Of a DNA stretch of 64,000 bases, positions 18,456 to 27,433 are shown one piece after another. Each line of letters starts with the position of its first letter. Within the stretch, counting starts at the first letter, position 1. Source of the stretch: Thalassospira lohafexi (GTDB lineage: Bacteria; Pseudomonadota; Alphaproteobacteria; Rhodospirillales; Thalassospiraceae). A program made the position numbers and the translations under genes. The stretch covers positions 40,597-104,596 of the forward strand of contig NZ_NXGX01000010.1 of assembly GCF_002844275.1 (NCBI RefSeq), written 5' to 3'. Under the pieces are notes generated by a model. It saw only the letters and a program-made list of their open reading frames with translations. It did no database searches and was not told where the DNA came from.

Positions 18456-18481
18456 GCCCCGCGCAAATTAATGCACGGGGC
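18456..18481 (-). terminator. Terminator of the purine importer operon
   Basis: On the minus strand GCCCCGTGC and GCGCGGGGC pair around TTAATTT (one mismatch) and are followed by TTTTC. It lies about 43 nt after the binding-protein stop codon, at the end of the long minus-strand purine operon. Confidence 0.8.
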
Positions 18482-18523
18482 CTTGTCATTTAACCGATCC
18501 GGTTGTTGGATCGGCAATCTCGA

Positions 18524-19609
18524 TTATTTCGGCAATTCAGCGTCGATGCCTTTGATGTACCAGTCCATGCCAAGAAGCATGCCATCGTCAGCGTTTTCAC
18601 CGTCCTTGACGCGCAACTCGCCAGCCTGATCATAGATCGGGCCTGCGAACGGGTGGATTTCACCCGATGCAATTTTGGCTTCGGTTTCTTCGGCCAATGC
18701 TTTTACGTCATCAGGCATGTTGGTGAACGGTGCCATGTGAACCATGTCGGCCTTGATCCCACCCCAGGTATCATCAGCCTTCCAAGTGCCGTCCATTACC
18801 GCCTGAACACGCTCGATATAATAATCATCCCAGCGGTCAACGATTGCACTAAGCTGTGCCTTGGGCGCAAATTTGATCATGTCGGATGCCTGACCAAAGC
18901 CAAGAACACCGCGGTTTTCAGCAACCTGAAGCGGTGCCGGGCTATCGGTGTGCTGAACCATGATGTCTGCACCCTGATCGATCAGGGCCTTGGCAGCGTC
19001 GCCTTCCTTGCCCGGATCATACCAGCTGTTGACCCAGACGATTTTAACTTTCACATCCGGGTTCACCGACCATGCACCGAGCATGAACGAGTTGATACCA
19101 CGCACAACTTCGGGGATCGGGAACGAACCGACATACCCGATGGTGTTGCTTTTGGTCATTTTACCGGCGATCACACCAGCAACATAACGGCCTTCATAGA
19201 AACGAGCGGCATAGGTCGCCGAATTCTCAGCCCGCTTGAACCCGGTCGCATGTTCGAATTTCACATCCGGGAACTGCTTGGCCACCTTAATCGTCGGATT
19301 CATGAAGCCGAACGAGGTCGTAAAGATCAGATCATTACCGGTCTGCGCCAGCTGACGGATCACACGTTCCGCATCAGCACCTTCAGCAACATTTTCAACA
19401 TAGGTGGTTTTCACCTTGTTACCGAATTTTTCATCGACAGCCTTACGTCCCTGATCATGCTGATAGGAATAGCCGAAATCGCCGACCGGTCCGACATAAA
19501 CGAAACCGACCTTGAGCGGATCGTCTGCCTGTGCAGCCCCCATGCCAAGTGCCATCGCACCGACCGTCGCAAGCGCTGCGGCAGTGCGTTTAAAAATACG
19601 TGACTTCAT
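18524..19609 (-). CDS. BMP-family ABC transporter substrate-binding protein
   Basis: Periplasmic binding protein of the basic membrane protein (PnrA/BmpA) family, typical for purine nucleoside or purine-base importers. 361 residues with a signal peptide to about residue 28 (cleavage after AQA); no lipobox cysteine, so it should be free in the periplasm. Conserved BMP segments are KVGFVYVGPVGDFGYSY, TTSFGFMNPTIKVAKQFPDV and IGYVGSFPIPEVVRGINSF. It is the last gene of the importer operon, 102 nt after the second permease. Confidence 0.93.
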   Translation of the reverse strand: MKSRIFKRTAAALATVGAMALGMGAAQADDPLKVGFVYVGPVGDFGYSYQHDQGRKAVDEKFGNKVKTTYVENVAEGADAERVIRQLAQTGNDLIFTTSFGFMNPTIKVAKQFPDVKFEHATGFKRAENSATYAARFYEGRYVAGVIAGKMTKSNTIGYVGSFPIPEVVRGINSFMLGAWSVNPDVKVKIVWVNSWYDPGKEGDAAKALIDQGADIMVQHTDSPAPLQVAENRGVLGFGQASDMIKFAPKAQLSAIVDRWDDYYIERVQAVMDGTWKADDTWGGIKADMVHMAPFTNMPDDVKALAEETEAKIASGEIHPFAGPIYDQAGELRVKDGENADDGMLLGMDWYIKGIDAELPK

Positions 19610-19711
19610 ACGGTTGTCTCCCTTTGAACCATCCAGACAGGATTATACCTGATCCCTTGTGCAATCAACATTGCGCGCAAATTAACGCGCCTCCCTCTTA
19701 TATCGCCAGCG

Positions 19712-20632
19712 TTATTGCGCCGGTCGGAACGCCTTGCCAATACAGGCCGGCGCATTCAATCTGATCTTTGTATAGTCGCTGGAAATAATCACCAGCACAA
19801 TCACCGTCGCCAGATAGGGCAACATCGACATAAATTGCGACGGTACATTAACACCGGCACTTTGGGCGTGAAGCTGTAAAACCGAAATACACCCAAACAT
19901 ATAGGCCCCTGCCAGCAACCTTCCCGGACGCCATGTGGCAAACACCACCAGCGCCAGCGCAATCCAGCCCCGTCCCGCTGTCATGTTTTCGGCCCACATC
20001 GGGGTATAGGATAGCGACAGATAAGCCCCACCCAAACCCGACATTGCGCCGCCAAACAACGTCGCCATGTAGCGAATGCGGATCACCCGATAGCCAATGG
20101 CGTGGGCGGAATCATGGGAATCACCCACCGCCTTTAAAATCAGTCCGGCCCGGGTTCTGGTCAAAAACCAGCCAGTGGCAATCACAATCGCGATCGAGGC
20201 ATAGACAAGAAAATCCTGCGAAAACAGGATCGGGCCAATCACCGGAATCGTACTGATCACCGGAATCGAAAGCGACGGCAGCGGATCAAGAGGAAACCCA
20301 ACAAAGCCCGATCCGACAAGGGCTGAAAATCCGACCCCAAAAATTGTCAGTGCCAGCCCCGTCGCCACCTGATTGGCCATCAGCGTCAGGGTCAAAAACG
20401 CAAAGATCAGTGACATCAGCATCCCGGCAACAATCGCCGCCAGAATGCCCAAAATCGCCGAGCCACTAGACACCGTCACAGCAAAGCCAGAGATAGCCCC
20501 AACCAGCATCATGCCTTCGACGCCAAGGTTCAACACCCCGGATTTCTCGGTAATCAATTCACCAGTCGCCGCCAGCAACAGCGGGGTCGAGGCGGTAATC
20601 ACGGTCAAGATCAGAGGAACAATCCAATCCAT
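19712..20632 (-). CDS. Purine/nucleoside ABC transporter permease (NupQ-like)
   Basis: Inner-membrane permease of 306 residues with about eight to nine hydrophobic segments, of the BPD_transp_2 family that works with BMP binding proteins. Landmarks are LLLAATGELITEKSGVLNLG (about 19-38), GVEGMMLVGA and AIGYRVIRIRYMATLFGGAMSG. Its ATG overlaps the stop of the preceding permease by one base (TAATG), so the two half-channels are translationally coupled. Confidence 0.92.
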   Translation of the reverse strand: MDWIVPLILTVITASTPLLLAATGELITEKSGVLNLGVEGMMLVGAISGFAVTVSSGSAILGILAAIVAGMLMSLIFAFLTLTLMANQVATGLALTIFGVGFSALVGSGFVGFPLDPLPSLSIPVISTIPVIGPILFSQDFLVYASIAIVIATGWFLTRTRAGLILKAVGDSHDSAHAIGYRVIRIRYMATLFGGAMSGLGGAYLSLSYTPMWAENMTAGRGWIALALVVFATWRPGRLLAGAYMFGCISVLQLHAQSAGVNVPSQFMSMLPYLATVIVLVIISSDYTKIRLNAPACIGKAFRPAQ

Positions 20633-21711
20633 TATACAGCCCCCCCTTTGGTGGCAACCGATCCAACCCGGATACGGTACTTGGTCAAAACATCACAGGC
20701 CAGCAGGAAGAAAAGTAAAATCCCCTGAAATAAACCGGTCACGGCACTGGGCAACCCCAGCGAAATTTGCGCCAGCTCACCGCCAAGATAGGTCAACGCC
20801 ATGATCAGCCCGGCAAACAGCACACCAACCGGATGCAACCGCCCCAAAAAGGCAACAATGATCGCGGTAAAGCCATATCCGGGCGAAATGGACGGTTGGA
20901 GCTGCCCAATCGGACCGGCAACCTCAAACAAACCTGCCAAACCCGAAAGCCCGCCGCTCAACAGCAGGGTAAACCAGACCATGCGTTTTTGACGGAACCC
21001 GACATGGCGGGCGGCCTGCGGGGCCTTGCCAACCACACGTAACTGGAACCCGATCAAGGATTTTGACAGCAACAACCACCCGGCAATCACCACAAACACG
21101 GCAATCGCAGTGCCCAGATGAACGCGCGTGCCGTCATAAATGATCGGCAACAGTCCGGCATCGGGGAATGGGCGCGATTCCGGGAAGTTAAATCCTTCGG
21201 GATTACGCCACGGACCATGCACCAGATAACTTAAAAACAGGGTCGCAACATAGGTCAGCATCAGGCTGGTCAGGATTTCATTGGCGTTAAAGCGCGTGCG
21301 CAACAGGGCAGGAATAGCGCCCCATAGCGCCCCGCCAATTGCGCCAAACACCAGCATGGCCGGCAGCAAAAACACGCTTTGACTGTCATAGAAATAAAGG
21401 GCCAGCCCCCCGCCAAAGATCGCCCCCATGGTCAGTTGCCCTTCGGCACCAATGTTCCAAACATTTGCCCGGAACCCCATGGCAAGACCGACCGCAATAA
21501 TCACAAGCGGTGTGGCTTTCACAAACAGTTCGGACACGCCGTAACTGTCGCTGATCGGCAGGATAAAGAAGGTATAAAGCGCCTCAAGCGGGTTTTTGCC
21601 CATAAAGGCAAAAATGATCCCGCCGACAATCAGCGTCATGACAATTGCCAGAACCGGCGACAGATACACCATCGCCTGTGAATGTGAACGGCGGGGTTCA
21701 AGCCTGATCAA
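20632..21711 (-). CDS. Purine/nucleoside ABC transporter permease (NupP-like)
   Basis: Partner permease of 359 residues. Family landmarks are NPLEALYTFFI near residue 40, VGLAMGFRANVWNIGAEGQL near 75 and RFNANEILTSLMLTYVA near 140. The start is a TTG at 21711 preceded by AGGAGG five nt upstream, a strong ribosome site. It overlaps the end of the ATPase gene by 14 nt. Confidence 0.92.
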   Translation of the reverse strand: MIRLEPRRSHSQAMVYLSPVLAIVMTLIVGGIIFAFMGKNPLEALYTFFILPISDSYGVSELFVKATPLVIIAVGLAMGFRANVWNIGAEGQLTMGAIFGGGLALYFYDSQSVFLLPAMLVFGAIGGALWGAIPALLRTRFNANEILTSLMLTYVATLFLSYLVHGPWRNPEGFNFPESRPFPDAGLLPIIYDGTRVHLGTAIAVFVVIAGWLLLSKSLIGFQLRVVGKAPQAARHVGFRQKRMVWFTLLLSGGLSGLAGLFEVAGPIGQLQPSISPGYGFTAIIVAFLGRLHPVGVLFAGLIMALTYLGGELAQISLGLPSAVTGLFQGILLFFLLACDVLTKYRIRVGSVATKGGAV

Positions 21712-23314
21712 CGCGGCCTCCTGTGCTTAACGTGCCGTTCGCCGGGGTCGCGTCACCATCCAGATCATGGAGCCCCCCCATCAACAGACCAATTTCTTCG
21801 ATGCTGACATCGGCCATCGGACGCGGCTTGGACAATTTGCCTTCCGCCATCACAACAACAGAGTCACAGATCGCGAAAATCTCGTCGAGATCCTGCGAAA
21901 TCACCAGAACCGCCGTACCCTTGGCCGCCAGATCAAGCAACGCCTGATGAATGGCAGTGGCCGCCCCGGCATCAACCCCCCAGGTCGGCTGGGAAATCAC
22001 CAGCACACCGGGGTCTTGCAGGATTTCACGCCCGACGATGAATTTTTGAAGGTTCCCGCCCGAAAGCGATCCGGCATCGGCCGCGGCCCCGGTGGTCCGG
22101 ACATCAAACGTCTTGATGATGGTATCGGCAAAGGACCTCGTCGGGACTTCGCGGATCAAACCACGTGCCGTCAAGGCCATCCGGCGAAATGCCGTCAGGA
22201 ACCCGTTTTCTGCCAAACTCATATCAGGAATGGCACCATGCCCGTTGCGTTCTTCGGGAACAAACGTCGCCCCCAGACGACGGCGGCGACGCGGCCCGAA
22301 ATGCGCGACCGATGTGCCATCAATCTTGATGTTATCGGGGGCGGCAAACTGTTCGGTTTCCCCGGCCAGCGCCTGAAACAACTCGTTCTGACCGTTCCCG
22401 GCAACCCCGGCAACGCCGAGGATTTCACCGCCACGCACGGTCAGATTGACGTCTTTCAGGTCGGTGCCGAACTGTTCTTCGCTGGCCAGTGACAAATTGC
22501 TGACCTCAAGACGAACATCTCCAAAGGTCCGGTCATTGCCCCTGTCCGGTGCGGTCAGTTTCTGACCGATCATCATTTCGGCCATCGATTTTGCGGTTTC
22601 TTCCCGCGGGTCACAGCCACCCACGACCTTGCCACCGCGCAACACAGTCGCCTTCTGACACAGCGCTTTGACCTCATGCAGCTTGTGACTGATATACAGG
22701 ATCGCACAGCCCTCATCAGCCAGTCGGCGCAGCGTTTCAAACAGCTTTTCGACTTCTTGCGGGGTCAGAACCGAGGTCGGCTCATCCAAAATCAGCAATT
22801 TGGGATTTTGCAGCAAACAGCGCACGATTTCGATGCGCTGACGTTCGCCCACCGACAGGGTGTAAACATGGCGGTCCGGATCAAGCGGCAGGCCATAGGT
22901 CTTTTCGACCTCGACCACCTGCTTGCGCAGCACCTCCATGTCGCGCACGTCATTCATCGCAAGGGCAATGTTTTCAAGCACCGTCATGGTTTCAAACAGC
23001 GAGAAATGCTGGAACACCAGACCGACACCCATTTCACGCGCATCATGCGGGCTGTGAATGGTCACAGGCTTGCCGTCCCAAAGAACCTCGCCCTGATCGG
23101 CCTGCAAGACACCGTAAATGATTTTCACAAGCGTACTTTTGCCAGCCCCATTTTCCCCAAGCAGCGCATGGATCTCGCCCGGTTCGATACGGAAACTGAT
23201 ATCGTCATTGGCCAGACAGCCCGGAAAGGCCTTGGTCACACCGCGCACTTCAAGTTGCGCGTGACCTGCCCCCGTCATGGCTTCTGCCCCGGCATCACCG
23301 GTCATTGACGTCAC
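21698..23314 (-). CDS. Purine/nucleoside ABC transporter tandem ATPase (NupO-like)
   Basis: About 538 residues with two ABC domains in tandem, as usual for BMP-type importers. Domain 1 has Walker A GENGAGKSTLVK and Walker B LLILDEPTSVLTPQE; domain 2 has GVAGNGQNELFQ and the signature LSGGNLQKFIVGREI. The start is uncertain: the GTG at 23314 has AGGGG eight nt upstream, while GTG 23323 and ATG 23305 are alternatives. It is the first importer gene, about 80 nt after the deaminase gene in the same direction. Confidence 0.92.
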   Translation of the reverse strand: MTSMTGDAGAEAMTGAGHAQLEVRGVTKAFPGCLANDDISFRIEPGEIHALLGENGAGKSTLVKIIYGVLQADQGEVLWDGKPVTIHSPHDAREMGVGLVFQHFSLFETMTVLENIALAMNDVRDMEVLRKQVVEVEKTYGLPLDPDRHVYTLSVGERQRIEIVRCLLQNPKLLILDEPTSVLTPQEVEKLFETLRRLADEGCAILYISHKLHEVKALCQKATVLRGGKVVGGCDPREETAKSMAEMMIGQKLTAPDRGNDRTFGDVRLEVSNLSLASEEQFGTDLKDVNLTVRGGEILGVAGVAGNGQNELFQALAGETEQFAAPDNIKIDGTSVAHFGPRRRRRLGATFVPEERNGHGAIPDMSLAENGFLTAFRRMALTARGLIREVPTRSFADTIIKTFDVRTTGAAADAGSLSGGNLQKFIVGREILQDPGVLVISQPTWGVDAGAATAIHQALLDLAAKGTAVLVISQDLDEIFAICDSVVVMAEGKLSKPRPMADVSIEEIGLLMGGLHDLDGDATPANGTLSTGGRVDQA

Positions 23315-23393
23315 TGCTACCACCCCTATTTAGCAATATGATTTTGCACACCATCGGCGGTTTTACCGCATTCTGTGCTGCAATCAAACGGTC

Positions 23394-23870
23394 TCAATAT
23401 GCGATCTTGTCGGTTTTGGTATCCCATGCGGCGAAAACCTCGCGCGCTTCGGGCACATCGACATGTTCAATGGGCAAGGACCGGTCATTGATCGGCTTTG
23501 CCACTTCATCATACAGGAACTGATCATCAAAACCGATGGCGGCGGCATCATCGCGGCCATTGGCATAATAGATCTTGTCAAGACGGGCCCAATAGATCGC
23601 CGAAAGACACATCGGGCAGGGTTCGCAACTGGTGTAAATCTCACACCCGGCAAGGTCAAAACTGCCAAGTTTTTCGCACGCCGCACGAATGGCGCTGACC
23701 TCGGCATGCGCGGTTGGATCGTTTGTCGATGTGACATTGTTCCATCCTTCGGCAATCACTTCGCCATTGCGCACAATGATTGCCCCGAACGGTCCACCAC
23801 ATCCCTCGTCCATTTTTTGCCGGGACAAATCCACGGCATGGCGCATATGGCCCTTTTTGGCATCACACAC
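23394..23870 (-). CDS. Guanine deaminase-type nucleoside deaminase
   Basis: Zinc deaminase of the cytidine deaminase fold, 158 residues, the size of the short Bacillus-type guanine deaminase. Zinc motifs are THAEVSAIRAAC (HAE) and SCEPCPMCLSAIYWARLDKI (PCxxC). The GPFGAIIVRNGEVIAEGWN strand precedes them. The start is the GTG at 23870, eight nt after AGGAG; a TTG at 23906 would add 12 residues without a ribosome site. In this operon it most likely converts guanine to xanthine, the substrate of the adjacent xanthine dehydrogenase. Confidence 0.88.
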   Translation of the reverse strand: MCDAKKGHMRHAVDLSRQKMDEGCGGPFGAIIVRNGEVIAEGWNNVTSTNDPTAHAEVSAIRAACEKLGSFDLAGCEIYTSCEPCPMCLSAIYWARLDKIYYANGRDDAAAIGFDDQFLYDEVAKPINDRSLPIEHVDVPEAREVFAAWDTKTDKIAY

Positions 23871-23980
23871 TGCCAGTTCTCCTTTGCGAAACCCTTGATC
23901 TGGCAAACCAGATCACCTGATCAGGCCGTCATTAACGCGGCCCTTTATCATTAAAAACACCTTCAATGAAGGTCGTAAAA

Positions 23981-25033
23981 TCAACCCGCCCCGTCTGATG
24001 CGGTTTTAATCGGCTGATTTTGCGCCATCTGTGCTTCGCGCACAGACAGCAATTGCACGGCAACTGACGCCGCAATCACGGCCGGCTGTTTGCCGGTAAT
24101 CCCACCAACGCCAATCGGGCAGGTCAAACGATCAATCGCCGCTGCGCTTAAACCCCGATCGGTAAGCCGCCGGATAAAACGTGCGCGTTTCGTCTGACTG
24201 CCAATCATGCCGACAAAGCCAAGATCACCGCGCACCAAAGCCGCCCGACAGATGTCAAAATCAAGCGCGTGGTTGTGGGTCAGGATCAGAACATGCGCAC
24301 CAGCTGGAATATCGGCGACTTCATCTTGCGGTTTATCACTGTGACACACCTGAAGTTTCGCCCCGCTCAGTCCAGTCAGATAGTCCTCACGCGGATCGAC
24401 AAGATGAATGTCAAACGGCAAGGGTGCCAAGGCATTTACCAGTGCCGTGCCCACATGCCCGGCCCCGAAAATCCACACCGGTGTCGCCGCGTCATCCAGA
24501 CGCAAACACAGCATATCCACCCCGTTATGGCTCACCATCCCGCCACGCAATGCACCAAAGGTCCGCATCAACACCGCAGATTGTTCGGCATCGGCCACGC
24601 CGAGGTGATTGTCGCTGGTCGGCAGCATGATCCAGTGACCATCCTTATGCCCGCCACCGCTAACAAGCTGCTTGAAGGCGTTTGAAAGTATGGTCTTTTG
24701 CGACGGCCCAAGCAGATGAAGCCCGACCTCAACCGATCCACCACAACATTGGCCCAAGCCCGGCCCCAGCGGGAACCGCACGATTTCCGAATTGGCGATA
24801 TCAGGGATGTTAGCGCTAACATCCTCTGCTGCGGCAAATGCATCGCGCACGCGGCGCGTCACCTGATGTTCAAGATTACCGCCGCCAATCGTACCGGAAA
24901 TGCCGTCAGGCCCGATCAGCATGAAGGCACCGGCTTCACGCGGGGTTGATCCACGAATGGCCGCAACACTGACCAGCATCACCGGCCCCGGTGACGACAG
25001 CAGATCAATATGCACACCATGCGACAGGGTCAT
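23981..25033 (-). CDS. xdhC: Xanthine dehydrogenase accessory protein XdhC
   Basis: Chaperone that binds molybdenum cofactor, promotes its sulfuration and delivers it to XdhB. 350 residues. The N-terminal XdhC/CoxI part carries VAAIRGSTPREAGAFMLI and GTIGGGNLEH. A central Rossmann region has WIFGAGHVGTALVNAL, and the C-terminus has FVGMIGSQTKRARF and CPIGVGGITGKQPAVIAASV. It begins three nt after the xdhB stop, in the standard xdhABC order. Confidence 0.95.
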   Translation of the reverse strand: MTLSHGVHIDLLSSPGPVMLVSVAAIRGSTPREAGAFMLIGPDGISGTIGGGNLEHQVTRRVRDAFAAAEDVSANIPDIANSEIVRFPLGPGLGQCCGGSVEVGLHLLGPSQKTILSNAFKQLVSGGGHKDGHWIMLPTSDNHLGVADAEQSAVLMRTFGALRGGMVSHNGVDMLCLRLDDAATPVWIFGAGHVGTALVNALAPLPFDIHLVDPREDYLTGLSGAKLQVCHSDKPQDEVADIPAGAHVLILTHNHALDFDICRAALVRGDLGFVGMIGSQTKRARFIRRLTDRGLSAAAIDRLTCPIGVGGITGKQPAVIAASVAVQLLSVREAQMAQNQPIKTASDGAG

Positions 25034-25036
25034 GCC

Positions 25037-27433
25037 TTATTCCCCCGCCGCGGGCATGGATTGCCCGACATTTTGCATCATCCGCTTGGCCACATCGGCG
25101 ACTGCATACAAAACCGCCTCGGGCGTTGCCGGGGTATTAAGTTGCGGGATCACCTTATGATCGGCGACCGAGGCAATCGCATCGGCAATTGCGCGATGAA
25201 CCGAAATCGCCAACATCAACGGCGGCTCTCCAACCGCCTTGGACCGGTGAATGGTTTTTTCAACGTTGCGTCCCGATGACCACAATTCCATGCGGAAATC
25301 TTCTGGTCGATCTGAACAGGCCGGGATTTTATAGGTTGATGGCGCGTGGGTGCGCAGATTGCCCTTATCATCCCACCAAAGTTCCTCGGTGGTCAGCCAC
25401 CCCATGCCTTGAATAAAGCCACCTTCGATCTGCCCACGGTCAATCGCCGGATTAAGCGACCGCCCGACATCATGAATGATATCCACCCGCGTGACCTTGT
25501 TTTCGCCAGTCAGGGTATCGATCAAAACTTCCGAGCACGCCATGCCATAGGCAAAATAATAAAACGGTCGGCCTGATGCGTTTTCGCGGTCGTAATGGAT
25601 TTTCGGCGTCGCGTAATAACCCGTAGCCGACAATGACACCCGTGCGAGATAGGCCTGCTTGATCACATCGGCAAAGCTCAGCTCCGCCTGATCACCGACA
25701 ATCACCTTACCGGGCACAAACCGCACCGCCGCCTCGGCCACACCGTATTTTTCCGCCACAAACGTGATCAGTCGGTTTTTGATCGTCATCGCCGCATCTC
25801 GGGCCGCCATGCCGTTCATATCCGCCCCGCTTGAAGCGGCAGTCGCCGATGTATTGGGCACTTTGCCGGTATTGGTCGCGGTGATCTTGATCTGATCAAG
25901 GTCGATCTGGAATTCTTCGGCCACGACCTGGGCGACCTTGATAAAAAGCCCCTGCCCCATTTCCGTCCCGCCATGGTTCAAATGCACCGACCCGTCCTGA
26001 TAAACATGGATCAACGCCCCTGCCTGGTTCAGGAATGACGTGGTAAAGGAAATGCCAAACTTGACCGGGGTTAACGACAGCCCCTTTTTCAAAACCGGGC
26101 TTTGCGCGTTAAACGCCTCAACCTCCGCCCGGCGTTTGCGATAATCGCTGGCCGCCAGAATATCATCGGTCAGATCACCCAGAACATTGTCTTCGACCAC
26201 CATGTGATAGGGCGTCGTATTGCGATCATCAGTCCCGTAATAATTGGCAATCCGCACATCCAGCGGATCGCGGCCAATGGTCATCGCAATTTCATCAATG
26301 ATGCGTTCAATCGCCACCATGCCCTGTGGCCCACCAAACCCGCGAAAGGCGGTATTGGACACCAGATTGGTTTTACAGCGGTACGATCTGATTTCAACAT
26401 CGCCAAGGTAATAGGCATTGTCGGTATGGAACATCGCCCGGTCAGCAATCGCAGCCGACAAATCGGCCGAAAAACCGCAATTGGCGGCATATTGGATATC
26501 AAGCCCGCAAATCCGCCCGTCATCGTCAAAGCCGACATCATAATCGACAATGAAATCATGACGCTTGCCGGTCATGACCATATCGTCATCCCGATCCAGC
26601 CGGAATTTCGCCGGTCGTCCGGTTTTCACCGCCACAATCGCGGCCAGTGCCGCCCATTGCGATGCCTGCGTTTCCTTGCCGCCAAACCCACCGCCCATAC
26701 GCCGTACTTCGACCGTTACCGCATTGGCCGGACGGCCCAGCACATTGGCGATATTGTGCTGCACTTCAGACGGATGCTGGGTTGAGCAATGCAGCAACAC
26801 ATCACCGTCTTCCTGCGGGATGGCAAACGTGATTTGCCCTTCCAGATAAAAGTGATCCTGCCCGCCAATTTCCATTCGGGCCGACCGGCGGTGTTTGGCT
26901 TTGGCCAATGCCGACGCAGCATCCCCCTGTTTCATCACATGCGGCGGGGCGACAAAAAGCTGCTTTTCAAGGGCTTCATCCACCGACAAAACCGCAGGCA
27001 ATTCTTCGTATTCGATATCCGCCAGTTTTGCGGCGGCACGGGCCTGTGCGCGGGTTTCGGCCGCCACACAAAACACCGGCTGACCATAAAACTGCACCAA
27101 TCCGTCGGGCAAAACCGGCTCATCATGGGTATGGGCCGGGGACACGTCATTAACACCGGGCACGTCATCGGCGGTCAAAACACAGACCACACCGGGTGCT
27201 GAACGGACCTTGGACAAATCCATTTTGGTGATTTTGCCATGTGCAATGGTCGCGGCACCGGGGGCCATATGCAACGTGCCGAATGGCTCGATAATGTCAT
27301 CAATATAAACCGCTTCGCCCGCGACATGTTTCGGGCCGCTATCATGCTTGGACGCGGTGCGCACCCCACCCGACAGTCCAGCAGTTGGGGCAATAAGATC
27401 ATCGGTTTGGCTGTTTGCAATCTGATCAGACAA
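25037..27433 (-). CDS. xdhB: Xanthine dehydrogenase molybdopterin-binding subunit
   Basis: Catalytic large subunit that oxidises hypoxanthine to xanthine and urate, about 798 residues. Molybdenum-site segments include MGGGFGGKETQ (about residue 235), AFRGFGGPQGM (about 365) and the late VGEPPLMLAISVHRAIADA with the catalytic glutamate region. The start appears to be a TTG at 27433 with GGAAGGAGG six nt upstream, overlapping the xdhA stop by eight bases. The frame continues to another TTG at 27466, but that part duplicates xdhA coding sequence. Confidence 0.94.
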   Translation of the reverse strand: MSDQIANSQTDDLIAPTAGLSGGVRTASKHDSGPKHVAGEAVYIDDIIEPFGTLHMAPGAATIAHGKITKMDLSKVRSAPGVVCVLTADDVPGVNDVSPAHTHDEPVLPDGLVQFYGQPVFCVAAETRAQARAAAKLADIEYEELPAVLSVDEALEKQLFVAPPHVMKQGDAASALAKAKHRRSARMEIGGQDHFYLEGQITFAIPQEDGDVLLHCSTQHPSEVQHNIANVLGRPANAVTVEVRRMGGGFGGKETQASQWAALAAIVAVKTGRPAKFRLDRDDDMVMTGKRHDFIVDYDVGFDDDGRICGLDIQYAANCGFSADLSAAIADRAMFHTDNAYYLGDVEIRSYRCKTNLVSNTAFRGFGGPQGMVAIERIIDEIAMTIGRDPLDVRIANYYGTDDRNTTPYHMVVEDNVLGDLTDDILAASDYRKRRAEVEAFNAQSPVLKKGLSLTPVKFGISFTTSFLNQAGALIHVYQDGSVHLNHGGTEMGQGLFIKVAQVVAEEFQIDLDQIKITATNTGKVPNTSATAASSGADMNGMAARDAAMTIKNRLITFVAEKYGVAEAAVRFVPGKVIVGDQAELSFADVIKQAYLARVSLSATGYYATPKIHYDRENASGRPFYYFAYGMACSEVLIDTLTGENKVTRVDIIHDVGRSLNPAIDRGQIEGGFIQGMGWLTTEELWWDDKGNLRTHAPSTYKIPACSDRPEDFRMELWSSGRNVEKTIHRSKAVGEPPLMLAISVHRAIADAIASVADHKVIPQLNTPATPEAVLYAVADVAKRMMQNVGQSMPAAGE

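Noticed and set aside
18503..19603. Plus-strand open frame of 366 codons
   Set aside because: Exactly antisense to the BMP-family binding-protein gene, whose motifs and signal peptide are clear.
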